From the NCBI GenBank assembly GCA_016219875.1, contig JACRJZ010000057.1, positions 43,939 to 107,938 on the forward strand: a stretch of DNA of 64,000 bases, written 5' to 3'. The notes beneath the pieces are model-generated. The model did no database searches. It was given only the letters and a program-made list of their open reading frames with translations, and was not told where the DNA came from. Made by a program: the position numbers and the translations under genes. The stretch comes from Verrucomicrobiota bacterium. GTDB lineage: Bacteria; Verrucomicrobiota; Verrucomicrobiia; Limisphaerales; JACRJZ01. Shown piece by piece: positions 38,134-46,445 of the stretch. Each line of letters opens with the position of its first letter. Positions within the stretch are counted from its first letter, which is position 1.

Positions 38134-39159
38134 CTATGCCAGCGAGGCCGCGCGGGCAAGGGCGTGGAGGTTCTCCGCTGGCGTCTCCACCGCGAGCGTG
38201 CATCCAGAGCTCAGCACGAATCGGCGATGGCCAGTGGACTTCACGGCAGCGAGGGTTTGCTTCGCTTTCCGTTCCACGTCTTGAGGCTGGCCTCGAGCCA
38301 GCAGCCCCACGGGATCCAGATTTCCCCACAACGCCATGTCCGGTCCCACAATCCGGCAGGCGTCGGCGATCTCGACGGCATGGTCAATCTCCAGCACATC
38401 CGCGCCGGAGGACGCCATGAGCGGCAGGATCGGCGTGGCGTTGCCGCAGATGTGAAGCGAGATCGGCTTCGCGGTTTCTGCCTTGAGGCGTGTGATGAGG
38501 CGTTTCTCAAAGGGCTGGACCAGGTCCGCGTAAAGCTGCGGCCCCAGCAAACCGGCGGGCGAGTCGCCGCCGCTGAGCAGGTCCGCGCCGGCGGCACTGA
38601 GCGCACGGGCGTAGGCGGCGGCGTATTCCAGGCAGCGTTCCATCAGCGCCCGCACGAACGGAGGATCGTCCATGACCTTGAGCATGATTTCGTTGATCCC
38701 CATGAGGGCCGCCGCGAGCGAGAACGGGTATTGGTCAAAACAGGCGACGATGAACACGTCCCGGCCCAGCGCGGTCCCGATTCGAGAAAGCGCATCAAGC
38801 ATCAGCGGATAACGCCCGTGCCGGCCCACGTCCGGCGCGGGAATGCGGTCGATGTCAGCCGCGGTTTGGATGAGCGGCGGGCCGTCGCTGCCAAACGGCT
38901 GGTGGTCGTCCGGGGCGCGCACACGGGCGCCCATCGCTTCGGCGCTGACCCAGGTGTCCGCGGAAAGCCAGACGGCGTCGGGGCGGAAGCGTTCGTAGTA
39001 GCGGATCACGGAATCGGCGAGCGCGCGGGGATCGCTCGCGAATTGGCGCAGCGTGTAGCCCGCGACGCCGGCGCAGAAGTGGACGGCCAACGGCCCGACG
39101 GGCACGCGCGGCACTGGCAAACCACGGAGCGCAGCAGCGACAAGTTCTCTGGAAGTCAC
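38134..39159 (-). CDS. Uroporphyrinogen-decarboxylase-fold protein (MtaA/MtbA-like methyltransferase type)
   Basis: The GTG start at 39159 overlaps the sulfatase stop (GTGA); the much longer frame upstream is sulfatase in another frame. The product has 341 aa. It has the UroD barrel, but with the metal-ligand pattern of corrinoid methyltransferases: LHICGN (His-x-Cys) and a later SSGCTLAVETPAENL, as in MtaA/MtbA enzymes that move methyl groups between corrinoid proteins and thiols. ADLLSGGDSPAGLLGP and FIVACFDQYPFSLAA are typical of the family. Such proteins often belong to demethylation systems for methylated compounds. No corrinoid protein is adjacent, so the function is open; real heme UroD is less likely because its Arg/Asp substrate motifs are not seen. 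Confidence 0.75.
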   Translation of the reverse strand: MTSRELVAAALRGLPVPRVPVGPLAVHFCAGVAGYTLRQFASDPRALADSVIRYYERFRPDAVWLSADTWVSAEAMGARVRAPDDHQPFGSDGPPLIQTAADIDRIPAPDVGRHGRYPLMLDALSRIGTALGRDVFIVACFDQYPFSLAAALMGINEIMLKVMDDPPFVRALMERCLEYAAAYARALSAAGADLLSGGDSPAGLLGPQLYADLVQPFEKRLITRLKAETAKPISLHICGNATPILPLMASSGADVLEIDHAVEIADACRIVGPDMALWGNLDPVGLLARGQPQDVERKAKQTLAAVKSTGHRRFVLSSGCTLAVETPAENLHALARAASLA

Positions 39160-40655
39160 GGAGGAGTGGTCGCGCCGTCCAGCGCGCGAATGGGGAACAG
39201 TTCCGATTTCACATGCTGCTCCTTCATGATCTTGGTGAGCTTCGCCACGACGTCCGGGTGTTGCGCGGCCACGTCGGTGGTTTCGCCGGGATCGTTCGCG
39301 AGGTCGTAAAGCTCCACCGCGCCGGTCGCTTGGTTCTTGGCGCGCGGCGGCGGATGCAAATTGGTGCGAATCGCTTTCCAGTTGCCGACGCGGACGCATT
39401 GCTGGCCGGTGTAGCCGGGCGACTCACGATAGAGAAACGGCCTCGGCTCTTGCGCCCGACCCAGAAGCGTGGGCGCGAAGCTGAGGCCGTCAAGGCCCGC
39501 GGGCGTGGCGTCCTTCGCGCCGGCCAGCTCCAGCAGCGTGGGCAGCCAGTCCTCGAAGCCGGTCACGCGGTCGCTGGTCGAGCCGGGCGCGATGCGGCCC
39601 TTCCAGCGGACGATGCACGGCTCGCGGAAACCACCTTCGTAGAACGAGCCTTTGCGTCCGCGAAAACCAGCCGCACTGTTGAAGAACTCCGTGTCCGTGC
39701 CGCCAAACTTGTTGTAGAGCGGGCCGTTGTCGCTGGTGAACACAAAGACCGTGCGCTCGTCGAGGCCGAGTTCCTTCACCAGTGCGGCCACGCGGCCCAC
39801 TTCACGGTCCAGACGCGTGATCATCGCGGCGTACGCGGCGCGCGGCGTGCGATGCGGCAAGTAGCCGCGTCCGCCAGGGTACGGTTCTTCCGGGAACTGG
39901 CCCTCGTATTCCTTGAGCGAGTCTTCGGGCACTTGCAGCGCGAGGTGCGGGACGGTGGTGGGGTAGAACAGGAAGAACGGCTCGTCCTTGTGCTCGCGGA
40001 TGAACTGGAGCGCCTGCTGCCCGATCACGTCCGGCGCGTAGTCGCTGCCCGTGAACGCCGCATAAGTCGCAGCGGCGTTGGTGTCGGCGCCGGCGGGCAG
40101 CTTCTGGTGCGCAGAGAAGGCCGCGTTGCGGAGCGGGAATGGTTGCGCGTCGTTCCAAAGCGAAGTCGGGTAGTAATTGTGCGCGACGGCCTGGCAGTTG
40201 AAGCCGAAGAAGCGGTCGATGCCCTGCTTGAGCGGATCGCCCGTGCTGCCGACGGGACCGAGGCCCCACTTGCCGAACGCGCCGGTGGCGTAGCCGAGTT
40301 TCTGGAGCGTGAGCGGCAGCCGGAGTGCGCCGGACGGCACCGGCGTCTGGCCTTCGCTGAAGCCTTTGGCTGGGCGGTTGTCGCGAACGTAAGCGTGACC
40401 TGGATGCAGGCCGGTCATCAACACGCAGCGGGCCGGGGCGCAGACGTTGTTGCCGGAGTAGTGCGCGGTGAAGCGCATTCCTTCCGCGGCGAGGCGGTCG
40501 ATGTTCGGGGTGCGGAACTTCTTCTGGCCGTAACAGCCGAGGTCGCCGTAACCGAGATCGTCCGCGAGGATGAAGACGATGTTGGGCCGGGGCGACGCGG
40601 CAGGAGCGCCTGTCAGCGGGAGCAATGCAAGCAGAGCAAAGAGGATTCGTTTCAT
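39156..40655 (-). CDS. Exported arylsulfatase (Cys-type)
   Basis: This 499-aa protein has the signal peptide MKRILFALLALLPLTGAPAASP. Metal ligands are in NIVFILADDLGYGDLGCYG. The formylglycine motif CAPAR (Cys72, C-x-P-x-R) is intact, followed by the usual CVLMTGLHPGHA. Later FVFTSDNGPLYN holds the metal-binding Asp-Asn, and FREPCIVRWKGRIAPG the conserved helper region. Sulfatases remove sulfate from polysaccharides or sulfolipids after a formylglycine-generating enzyme converts the Cys. The FGE-like protein at 23509-25668 seems unsuited for this. It overlaps the UroD-fold gene by 4 bp, so the two are translated together. Confidence 0.9.
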   Translation of the reverse strand: MKRILFALLALLPLTGAPAASPRPNIVFILADDLGYGDLGCYGQKKFRTPNIDRLAAEGMRFTAHYSGNNVCAPARCVLMTGLHPGHAYVRDNRPAKGFSEGQTPVPSGALRLPLTLQKLGYATGAFGKWGLGPVGSTGDPLKQGIDRFFGFNCQAVAHNYYPTSLWNDAQPFPLRNAAFSAHQKLPAGADTNAAATYAAFTGSDYAPDVIGQQALQFIREHKDEPFFLFYPTTVPHLALQVPEDSLKEYEGQFPEEPYPGGRGYLPHRTPRAAYAAMITRLDREVGRVAALVKELGLDERTVFVFTSDNGPLYNKFGGTDTEFFNSAAGFRGRKGSFYEGGFREPCIVRWKGRIAPGSTSDRVTGFEDWLPTLLELAGAKDATPAGLDGLSFAPTLLGRAQEPRPFLYRESPGYTGQQCVRVGNWKAIRTNLHPPPRAKNQATGAVELYDLANDPGETTDVAAQHPDVVAKLTKIMKEQHVKSELFPIRALDGATTPP

Positions 40656-40722
40656 AACGGGGCGGCAGTCACATCAAGTGCGCGAGAACTATTGGGGCAT
40701 TGCGAGGCGGTTTCAAAACACC

Positions 40723-40810
40723 GTGGCGGCGTCTCGGCAGAGCGCCGAATTGCAGGGCAAAGGGCATAAGGCCGAAAGAAGATGGCGGCGCTCTGCCGAG
40801 ACGCCGCTAC
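40723..40810. repeat. REPIN of family 3
   Basis: The two arms are a perfect 21-bp inverted repeat: 40726-40746 (GCGGCGTCTCGGCAGAGCGC...) and 40787-40807. The right end reads GCTAC, the inverse of GTAGC; the left head is GTGG, a one-base variant of GTAG. The flanks CGGTTTCAAAACACC and AGGTTTTGAAAGAGGCTC are also inverted and resemble family 1 flanks. It occupies the 289-bp gap between two divergent genes, which must also hold their promoters. Confidence 0.85.
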
Positions 40811-40944
40811 GTTCGCGAGGTTTTGAAAGAGGCTCATGCGGCGGGACTCTAGATTGCGCCGCGCCACGACTCAATCTGGAATCCACACTCGGCGGTGGCA
40901 ATTTGGCCGTGACCTCCCCCAATCATCTCTCCTATCGTCAGCCC

Positions 40945-43824
40945 ATGAACACCAGAACCCGCGGCCTGCTGGTGGCCGGTTGGCTGGGCCTGTGGCCCGG
41001 CGTCACGGCCTTGGCGCTTTTCGACGCCCCGCCGCCGTCGCGCGAGCAGATCGAGGCGGACTGGCTGCGGCAGGATGCCCGACGTGCGCTGCCGCCGTCC
41101 ACAAGCCAAGGCGTCACGCGCGAGGAAGATGCGGCCGGCGCGGTGGACGGCATGAAGACCGGAAAGTGGGGCTTCCACACGGCGAACGAGAAAGACCCGT
41201 GGTGGCAGGTGGACTTGCGGGAAGGGATGAAGATCGAGCGGGTGGTGCTCTGGAACCGTTGCGATGACGGCTTCGCCGCGCGCAACTCGCGCATCGTCGT
41301 GTTGGCCTCGACCGACGGCAAGAAGTTCAGCCAAGTCCATCAACACGACGGCACCGTTTTCCTCGGCCAGCCCGACGGCAAGCCGCTCTCGGTTTCCCTG
41401 GGTGGAACCCCGGCACGCTTCATCCGGCTGGCGCTGAAGGGCACGAGTTTCTTCCATCTCGACGAAGTGGAGGTGTTCGCTGCGGGCCGGACGACGAACC
41501 TCGCGCTCGGCAAGCCTGCCACGCAGAGCAGCGTGAGCCAGTGGTCGGCCCCCCACGCCAAACCGGGGCCAGCCGCGCCGCGTGTTTACCCGCTGGCCAC
41601 GGTGGTCGAGCGCGGGATGAAGCTCGCGGCCAGCCAGCGGCGCCTGGGCGCGAACGTGGACAGGCAGGCGCAGGCTCTGCAACGGATCACCGATGATTGG
41701 CGAACGCTCCCGGCGGACGCCAGTGATGACGCGAAACGCGCGCTGTACTTCCAAGCCCACTGGGCGGTGCGCGAGATGGCGCTGGGGAACCCGCTCCTCA
41801 GCTTCAACCGCATCCTGTTCGTGAAGCGCGCCCCGACGATGTTCCCGCACATGAGCGACCTGCATTACGGCTGGTGGTCGCGGGGCGGCGGCGGGATTTA
41901 CGTGTTGGAGGATTTCAAGTCGGCGGCGCCGCGCGTGCGCTGCCTGACCTCCGACATGGCGGAAGGCAACTTCGTCGGGCCGGACATTTCGTTCGATGGG
42001 AAGCGGGTGGTGTTCGCCTGCGCGAAGTTTTTCCCGGAGTTGCACAAGGAGCAGAACAAGGCCGACAAAGCCAACGTGCCGGAGGCGGCCTTCTACCATG
42101 TTTTCGAAATGAACCTCGACGGTTCGGGCCGCCGCCAGATCACGCACGGCAAGTACGACGACTTCGATCCGCGTTACCTGCCCAACGGCGAAATCCTCTT
42201 CCTCTCCACGCGCAAGGGCCGCGCGCTCCAGTGTAGTGCGGCGTTCTCTGACTCCACGCGCGTCTCCGACCTGCCGGACAGCTACGTGCGCTGCGGCGGC
42301 GACAATCACCGCCCTGTGCCCGTCTTCACGCTCCACGCCATGGACGCAAGCGGGCGGAACCTGCGCCCCATGTCGGCCTTCGAGAACTTCGAGTGGACGC
42401 CCTCGGTCGCCAGCGACGGTCGCATCCTCTACACGCGCTGGGATTACATTGATCGCTTCAACGGGCACTTCTTCAGCCTGTGGTCCGCGAACCAGGACGG
42501 GACCAACCCGCAACTCGTCTATGGCAACTACACGACGAAGCCGCAAGTGAAGTTCGAGGCGCGCTCCGTGCCGGGTTCCTCGAAGCTCGTCATCACGGCG
42601 GGCGCGCATCACTCGATCACCGGTGGCACGCTTTGCCTGCTGGACCGCGAGCGGGGGACGGAGGAGGCCGCGCCGATCACTCGCCTGACGCCGGAGGTTT
42701 GTTTCCCGGAAACAGGCGGCTGGCCGGAGCATTACTACGCGAACCCGTGGCCGCTGTCGGAGGAATTCTTCCTCGTCGGTTGGGCCGATGCGAAGCTGCC
42801 TCCGCACCGCTTCGTCGTCGATCAAAGCAACCCCACCAACGCGATGGGCCTCTACCTGCTCGACGCCTTTGGCAACCAGGAACTCCTCTACCGCGATCCC
42901 CAAATCTCCACCATGTATCCCATCCCCGTGGTGCCGCGCGTGAAGCCGCCTGTGCTCGCGACCGTGGCCGATTGGCCCGATCGGTCTCATCCGTCTGATT
43001 CTTCCCATCCGAAAGAAGGCCGCTTTCTCGTGCAGGATGTCTATCGCGGCCTCGACGGCGTGGCGCGCGGCTCGGTGAAATCCCTCCGCGTCGTGGCCGT
43101 GCCGCCGAAAGTCCAGCCACACATGAACAAGCCGGTGCTGGGCGTGTCCGAGGAAGACCCCGGCAAATTCATCCTCGGCACGGTGCTCGTGGAGGCCGAC
43201 GGCTCGGCGCATTTTCGCGTGCCCAGCGGCGTGCCTGTGCTCTTCCAGGCCCTCGACGACCGCGGCCTCGCCCTCCAGACCATGCGCTCGCTCAGCTACG
43301 TGATGCCCGGCCAGACGCTCGCCTGCGTGGGCTGCCACGAACATCGCGACGAAGCCCCGCCCGCCGGCCCGTCCGCGCTGGCCGCGGCCCGCGAACCGTC
43401 CAGGCTCACGCCCGGCCCCAGCGGTTCCTGGCCGCTGCGCTTCGATCAACTCGTCCAGCCCGTGCTCGACCAACACTGCGTCGGCTGCCACGCGCCCGAC
43501 GGCAAGGACGCCCAAGCCGCCAAGCTCAACCTCACCTCCACGAACGCCTGGAAAGCCTTGCTCACCTTCGGCGGCGAAGACCTGAAGAAACACGCCTTTG
43601 AGCGCGATCGCTCGTTCGTAGGCCAAGGCACCGCGGCCAACAGCCGGCTCTGGAAACAACTCACCGATCCCAAAGGCCACCACGACGTGAAACTCGACGC
43701 CGACGCCCTGAACCGTTTCGCAACGTGGATGGACACCTACGCCCAGCGCACGGGCCACTACAGCGAGGAACAGGAGAAGGACCTGGTGAAGTTGCGGGAG
43801 AGGCTCTCGGCGTTGGTGAGGTGA
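40945..43824 (+). CDS. Hydrazine-synthase-alpha-like (PD40 propeller) cytochrome with discoidin domain
   Basis: The ATG at 40945 gives the signal peptide MNTRTRGLLVAGWLGLWPGVTALALF; the protein has 959 aa. Residues 45-185 form an F5/8 type C-like domain (WWQVDLREGMKIERVVLWNRCDDGFAARNSRIVVLAS). Then follow a helical part, a TolB/PD40-type propeller (LNPNG-like blades such as FDPRYLPNGEILFLSTRKGRA) and a C-terminal region with two heme c sites, CVGCHEH (43324-) and CVGCHAP (43477-). This order matches the 'hydrazine synthase alpha subunit-like' family found widely in Planctomycetes and Verrucomicrobia far beyond anammox; hydrazine chemistry is not implied. The role is probably an electron-transfer or sugar-binding periplasmic protein. 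Confidence 0.8.
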   Translation: MNTRTRGLLVAGWLGLWPGVTALALFDAPPPSREQIEADWLRQDARRALPPSTSQGVTREEDAAGAVDGMKTGKWGFHTANEKDPWWQVDLREGMKIERVVLWNRCDDGFAARNSRIVVLASTDGKKFSQVHQHDGTVFLGQPDGKPLSVSLGGTPARFIRLALKGTSFFHLDEVEVFAAGRTTNLALGKPATQSSVSQWSAPHAKPGPAAPRVYPLATVVERGMKLAASQRRLGANVDRQAQALQRITDDWRTLPADASDDAKRALYFQAHWAVREMALGNPLLSFNRILFVKRAPTMFPHMSDLHYGWWSRGGGGIYVLEDFKSAAPRVRCLTSDMAEGNFVGPDISFDGKRVVFACAKFFPELHKEQNKADKANVPEAAFYHVFEMNLDGSGRRQITHGKYDDFDPRYLPNGEILFLSTRKGRALQCSAAFSDSTRVSDLPDSYVRCGGDNHRPVPVFTLHAMDASGRNLRPMSAFENFEWTPSVASDGRILYTRWDYIDRFNGHFFSLWSANQDGTNPQLVYGNYTTKPQVKFEARSVPGSSKLVITAGAHHSITGGTLCLLDRERGTEEAAPITRLTPEVCFPETGGWPEHYYANPWPLSEEFFLVGWADAKLPPHRFVVDQSNPTNAMGLYLLDAFGNQELLYRDPQISTMYPIPVVPRVKPPVLATVADWPDRSHPSDSSHPKEGRFLVQDVYRGLDGVARGSVKSLRVVAVPPKVQPHMNKPVLGVSEEDPGKFILGTVLVEADGSAHFRVPSGVPVLFQALDDRGLALQTMRSLSYVMPGQTLACVGCHEHRDEAPPAGPSALAAAREPSRLTPGPSGSWPLRFDQLVQPVLDQHCVGCHAPDGKDAQAAKLNLTSTNAWKALLTFGGEDLKKHAFERDRSFVGQGTAANSRLWKQLTDPKGHHDVKLDADALNRFATWMDTYAQRTGHYSEEQEKDLVKLRERLSALVR

Positions 43825-43923
43825 ACCTCGTTGACAGTGAACAGCAAGCAGCATTGCGGCGTGAAACAAGATAACGGCCGACGAATGCACGCGCGTTCGT
43901 CAGCCGGTTTGCGGAAAGGCGAG

Positions 43924-44136
43924 CTACTTGCCCTTGCCGCCGCAAAGCAGGTCATTCAGCGAGCTATTGCCCGTCTTCTTGAGCAATGTGTCCAAGTGCA
44001 TGTCGCTGCGAACTCCGAAATCGCGGTCGTATTTGTTCTCGACCGTTGCGATGTGGGTGTCGCCGCGCTTCTCGCGAAGCTGCCCATCTTCGTTGCGCGG
44101 ACGGTAGCCGCGCATTCCAGGTGCATCTTTTGCCAT
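43924..44136 (-). CDS. Small hydrophilic protein divergent from the XRE-ImmA gene
   Basis: This 70-aa protein, MAKDAPGMRGYRPRNEDGQL to LNDLLCGGKGK, has a perfect ribosome-binding site AAAGGAGGTGA seven bases before its ATG. A good promoter TTGACA-N17-TACTTT lies within the palindromic operator upstream. The composition (Arg, Lys, Asp) and the phrase RGDTHIATVENKYDRDFGVRSDMHLDTLLKKTG look like a conserved small protein, but I do not recognise the family. It may belong to the adjacent toxin-antitoxin locus or be controlled by its regulator. Confidence 0.7.
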   Translation of the reverse strand: MAKDAPGMRGYRPRNEDGQLREKRGDTHIATVENKYDRDFGVRSDMHLDTLLKKTGNSSLNDLLCGGKGK

Positions 44137-44171
44137 TTTGTTTCACCTCCTTTCTTTTTGGAGAGTAAACT

Positions 44172-44207
44172 GTTGACAAAGTATTGATAATTGATGTATT
44201 TGTCAAC
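44172..44207. promoter_or_regulatory. Palindromic operator and divergent promoters of the XRE-ImmA locus
   Basis: The perfect 9-bp arms GTTGACAAA (44172-44180) and TTTGTCAAC (44199-44207) each carry a -35 hexamer TTGACA, one per strand. Leftward, TTGACA-N17-TACTTT serves the 70-aa gene. Rightward, TTGACA-N18-TATTTG would start a transcript almost at the ATG at 44210, that is, a nearly leaderless mRNA. Binding by the XRE protein would block both promoters, the usual toxin-antitoxin autoregulation. Confidence 0.7.
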
Positions 44208-44209
44208 CT

Positions 44210-45394
44210 ATGAAAATCATGTTTCCCATTCATTTGCGAGCGGCCCGCCTGCGACTGGGGTGGAGTCTTGACGAGTTGGCGAAACACGCGAATTGTGTGA
44301 CAAAAACCATGCTCAGTAGGTATGAGTTAGGTGTCGCTATGCCCTCACACGATGTGTTGCTGAAGCTATGTTCCGCTCTGAAAGTCACCAAGGAGGAGAT
44401 GTTGACAAGTTCTGATCTAAATGTGGAATTTGTCGCTTTCCGTAAGACCCAGCAACTTCCGGTGAAAGAAGCGGAGCGGATAAAGGCGGAGGCATGTTGG
44501 CGGCTGCGGTTCCGCTGGGATTTAGCGAGGATCCTCGGAGCGACGCCGGCATCGAACCCATTGCCACAATACAAAGCGGACATAGCGGCGATTGCCGAGT
44601 CTCACGCAAGTGCCTTGCGGGAAGAGTGGAATCTTGGCGCTGGCCCGTTGCCAAACCTGACCAATCTGCTTGAGGATCGGGGCTTTGAGATTGTCGTTCT
44701 TCGCGCAGATGATCAGTTCAGCGGGATTTCCGCCTGGATTGACAAGCGGAATCCGGCCATCGTAGTGCAATTCCGGCAGACAGATGGCGCGCGGCAGCGC
44801 ATGGACCTTGCGCATGAGCTCGGACATCTCGTTGGGAATCCATCCCAGAAAGCGGACGAGGAGGACTATGCAGCGTTGTTTGGAGGCGCATTTCTCTTTC
44901 CGGAGCCAGCAGTGCGTCGGGAATTTCCCGTCCGGCGTAACCGGCTAACTCTCGCAGAACTGAAAACGGTCAAGGCAAAATACGGCATCAGCATGGAAGC
45001 GATCCTTCGCCGACTCCGAGATTTGGGGATTTTGAACCAGGAAGGCTATTCATGGTGGTATTCGGCAGGCGCGGTCAGAAAGAAGGAGAAGATGGAGCCT
45101 TTTGTTCCAACAGAAGCTCCAGCCCGCCCCATTCAATTAGCGTCGCGAGCCATCAGTGAAGGACTGGTGAACGTTCAATCACTCAGCACATCCGGAGATT
45201 TCCCTCCCGATCAACTTGCCGATTTGCAACAGCAGGCGCCAAAGCCGAAGGAGACATTGCAGCAGAAGTTCCTACGGATGACACCCGAACAAAAACGCGA
45301 TGTTCTCAGCAAGGAAAGCGTCCGCTTGGCGGAGCACTACGCTCAGAATCCCGAGGAGATCATCCCGGACATAATCCACGACACCGATGAATGA
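44210..45394 (+). CDS. XRE/ImmA-IrrE fusion, probable antitoxin and repressor
   Basis: This 394-aa protein has a helix-turn-helix at residues 5-65 (LRAARLRLGWSLDELAKHANCVTKTMLSRYELG). The ImmA/IrrE zinc-protease domain has LAHELGHLVGNP with HExxH at His202-His206. A C-terminal part of about 110 residues (from PFVPTEAPARPIQLASRAISEG to the acidic EEIIPDIIHDTDE) resembles a disordered antitoxin tail. The downstream MazF-like gene overlaps it by 8 bp, so it should be the cognate antitoxin. A protease domain inside an antitoxin is unusual: such proteases normally cleave a repressor. It begins right after its own operator and may be translated from a leaderless mRNA. Confidence 0.8.
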   Translation: MKIMFPIHLRAARLRLGWSLDELAKHANCVTKTMLSRYELGVAMPSHDVLLKLCSALKVTKEEMLTSSDLNVEFVAFRKTQQLPVKEAERIKAEACWRLRFRWDLARILGATPASNPLPQYKADIAAIAESHASALREEWNLGAGPLPNLTNLLEDRGFEIVVLRADDQFSGISAWIDKRNPAIVVQFRQTDGARQRMDLAHELGHLVGNPSQKADEEDYAALFGGAFLFPEPAVRREFPVRRNRLTLAELKTVKAKYGISMEAILRRLRDLGILNQEGYSWWYSAGAVRKKEKMEPFVPTEAPARPIQLASRAISEGLVNVQSLSTSGDFPPDQLADLQQQAPKPKETLQQKFLRMTPEQKRDVLSKESVRLAEHYAQNPEEIIPDIIHDTDE

Positions 45395-45746
45395 CCCAAG
45401 ACGCGGCGAGATTTGGCTCGTCAACTTTGATCCGCAGGTTGGAGATGAGATCCGCAAGACCAGGCCCGCGCTTGTTGTCAGCGCCAGCCAGCACACACGC
45501 CTCGATCTTCGGATTATCGTCCCTTTCACCGACTGGAAGGATAGTTACGAGCACCACTACACAAAAGTCCGGGTGTTGCCCAACCGTACGAACGGGCTGA
45601 CAAAAGACTCGGCAGTGGATGCCTTCCCAATTCGATGCATTTCGGTGCAACGATTTCTTCGAGATAATCCAACTGGTCGCCTCACGATCTCGGAAATGAA
45701 TGATGTCTGCATCGCCATCCGCATTGCCACTGGGATGAATGCTTGA
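45387..45746 (+). CDS. MazF/PemK-type endoribonuclease toxin
   Basis: This 119-aa protein is typical in length for MazF. The SH3-like barrel starts MNDPRRGEIWLVNFDPQVGDEIRKTRPALVVSA; the Arg and the RPALVV block are the conserved toxin motifs. The later TKDSAVDAFPIRCISVQRFLR corresponds to the catalytic Ser/Thr and strand region. These toxins cut mRNA at short sequences. It overlaps the antitoxin gene by 8 bp and must be co-expressed with it. Confidence 0.9.
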   Translation: MNDPRRGEIWLVNFDPQVGDEIRKTRPALVVSASQHTRLDLRIIVPFTDWKDSYEHHYTKVRVLPNRTNGLTKDSAVDAFPIRCISVQRFLRDNPTGRLTISEMNDVCIAIRIATGMNA

Positions 45747-46193
45747 CGGTTCCACCCCCACCGAAGCCTGCCATTTAACTTGCCCTTGGCTGGGAGAATC
45801 TTGTCGAGGCTGCCGCGCTTGAGAAAACTCCTCTCACCTCTTGCGCCCGGCTGATCCCGCCGCCCGCCCCCGCGGCGCCATCCCAACTGAACCCAGCCCG
45901 GCCCGGCGAAAGAGAATAGCCCACCGATTCATCGGTGGGAGGGCGCGTTGGACAGGCCGAGTCCCGTCCGGGACGACAGAACGGCGTCCGTTGGCTTGGC
46001 CCTCTGCCGTCCCTGCCGCGTCTCGCCACGTTCGCCCTCGGCCCCCCGCGTTGAAACGCCGGCAATTCTCTTCTGCCCTGCCGCGCTGGGCAAACCCTGC
46101 CCAAACCTGATTTGCACCCGTCAGTGTGCGGAACGCCCCGCCGCACGTTTTTCCGCGCTTGCCTGGGGCCATGAAGGCGGTAGCTTTCCGCGT
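45747..46193. other. Gene-free region with two perfect hairpins
   Basis: CCCACCGAT-TC-ATCGGTGGG (9-bp stem, 45920-45939) and GTCCCG-TC-CGGGAC (45961-45974) occur 21 bp apart. I recall similar paired hairpins as a dispersed repeat in Verrucomicrobia, but cannot check this. Reading frames across the region give no protein family. No promoter was identified for the antitoxin remnant at 46194. Confidence 0.5.
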
Positions 46194-46445
46194 ATGTTGA
46201 CCGAAGAGCTTAACGAAACGGTTTTGGCCTTGCCTGCGGAAGAACGCATCGAACTGGCACGACGGTTGGTCGAAAGCGTCGTTTGGCCGGCAACGCTGAA
46301 CAAAGCCGTGACCACGGGCATTCGCCGAATTGGGACGGGCCGGACGGCGGGATTGACCGAGGAAGAAAAGGGGTCAGTCCTCACTATTGACACGGACGCT
46401 CGGTTTCCGGCACTTTCCGGCCATGCCACGACCGTTGCGCATTGA
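46194..46445 (+). pseudogene. Addiction-module antitoxin truncated by the RAYT element
   Basis: The first 58 codons, MLTEELNETVLALPAEERIELARRL ... GRTAGLTEEE, match the small 'addiction module' antitoxin family (Unstab_antitox). From base 46367 the frame runs into the left inverted repeat of the transposon and stops at 46445. The partner toxin (ParE/RelE-type in this family) is missing beyond the element. The interrupted gene shows that the element inserted here after the module was established. Confidence 0.7.

Noticed and set aside
39160..39399. Longer N-terminus of the UroD-fold protein
   Set aside because: It is sulfatase sequence in another frame; GTG 39159 in the GTGA overlap is the natural start.
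40849..43890. 1,013-aa antisense frame over the cytochrome-like gene
   Set aside because: Shadow of codon bias in 40945-43824; no domain recognised.
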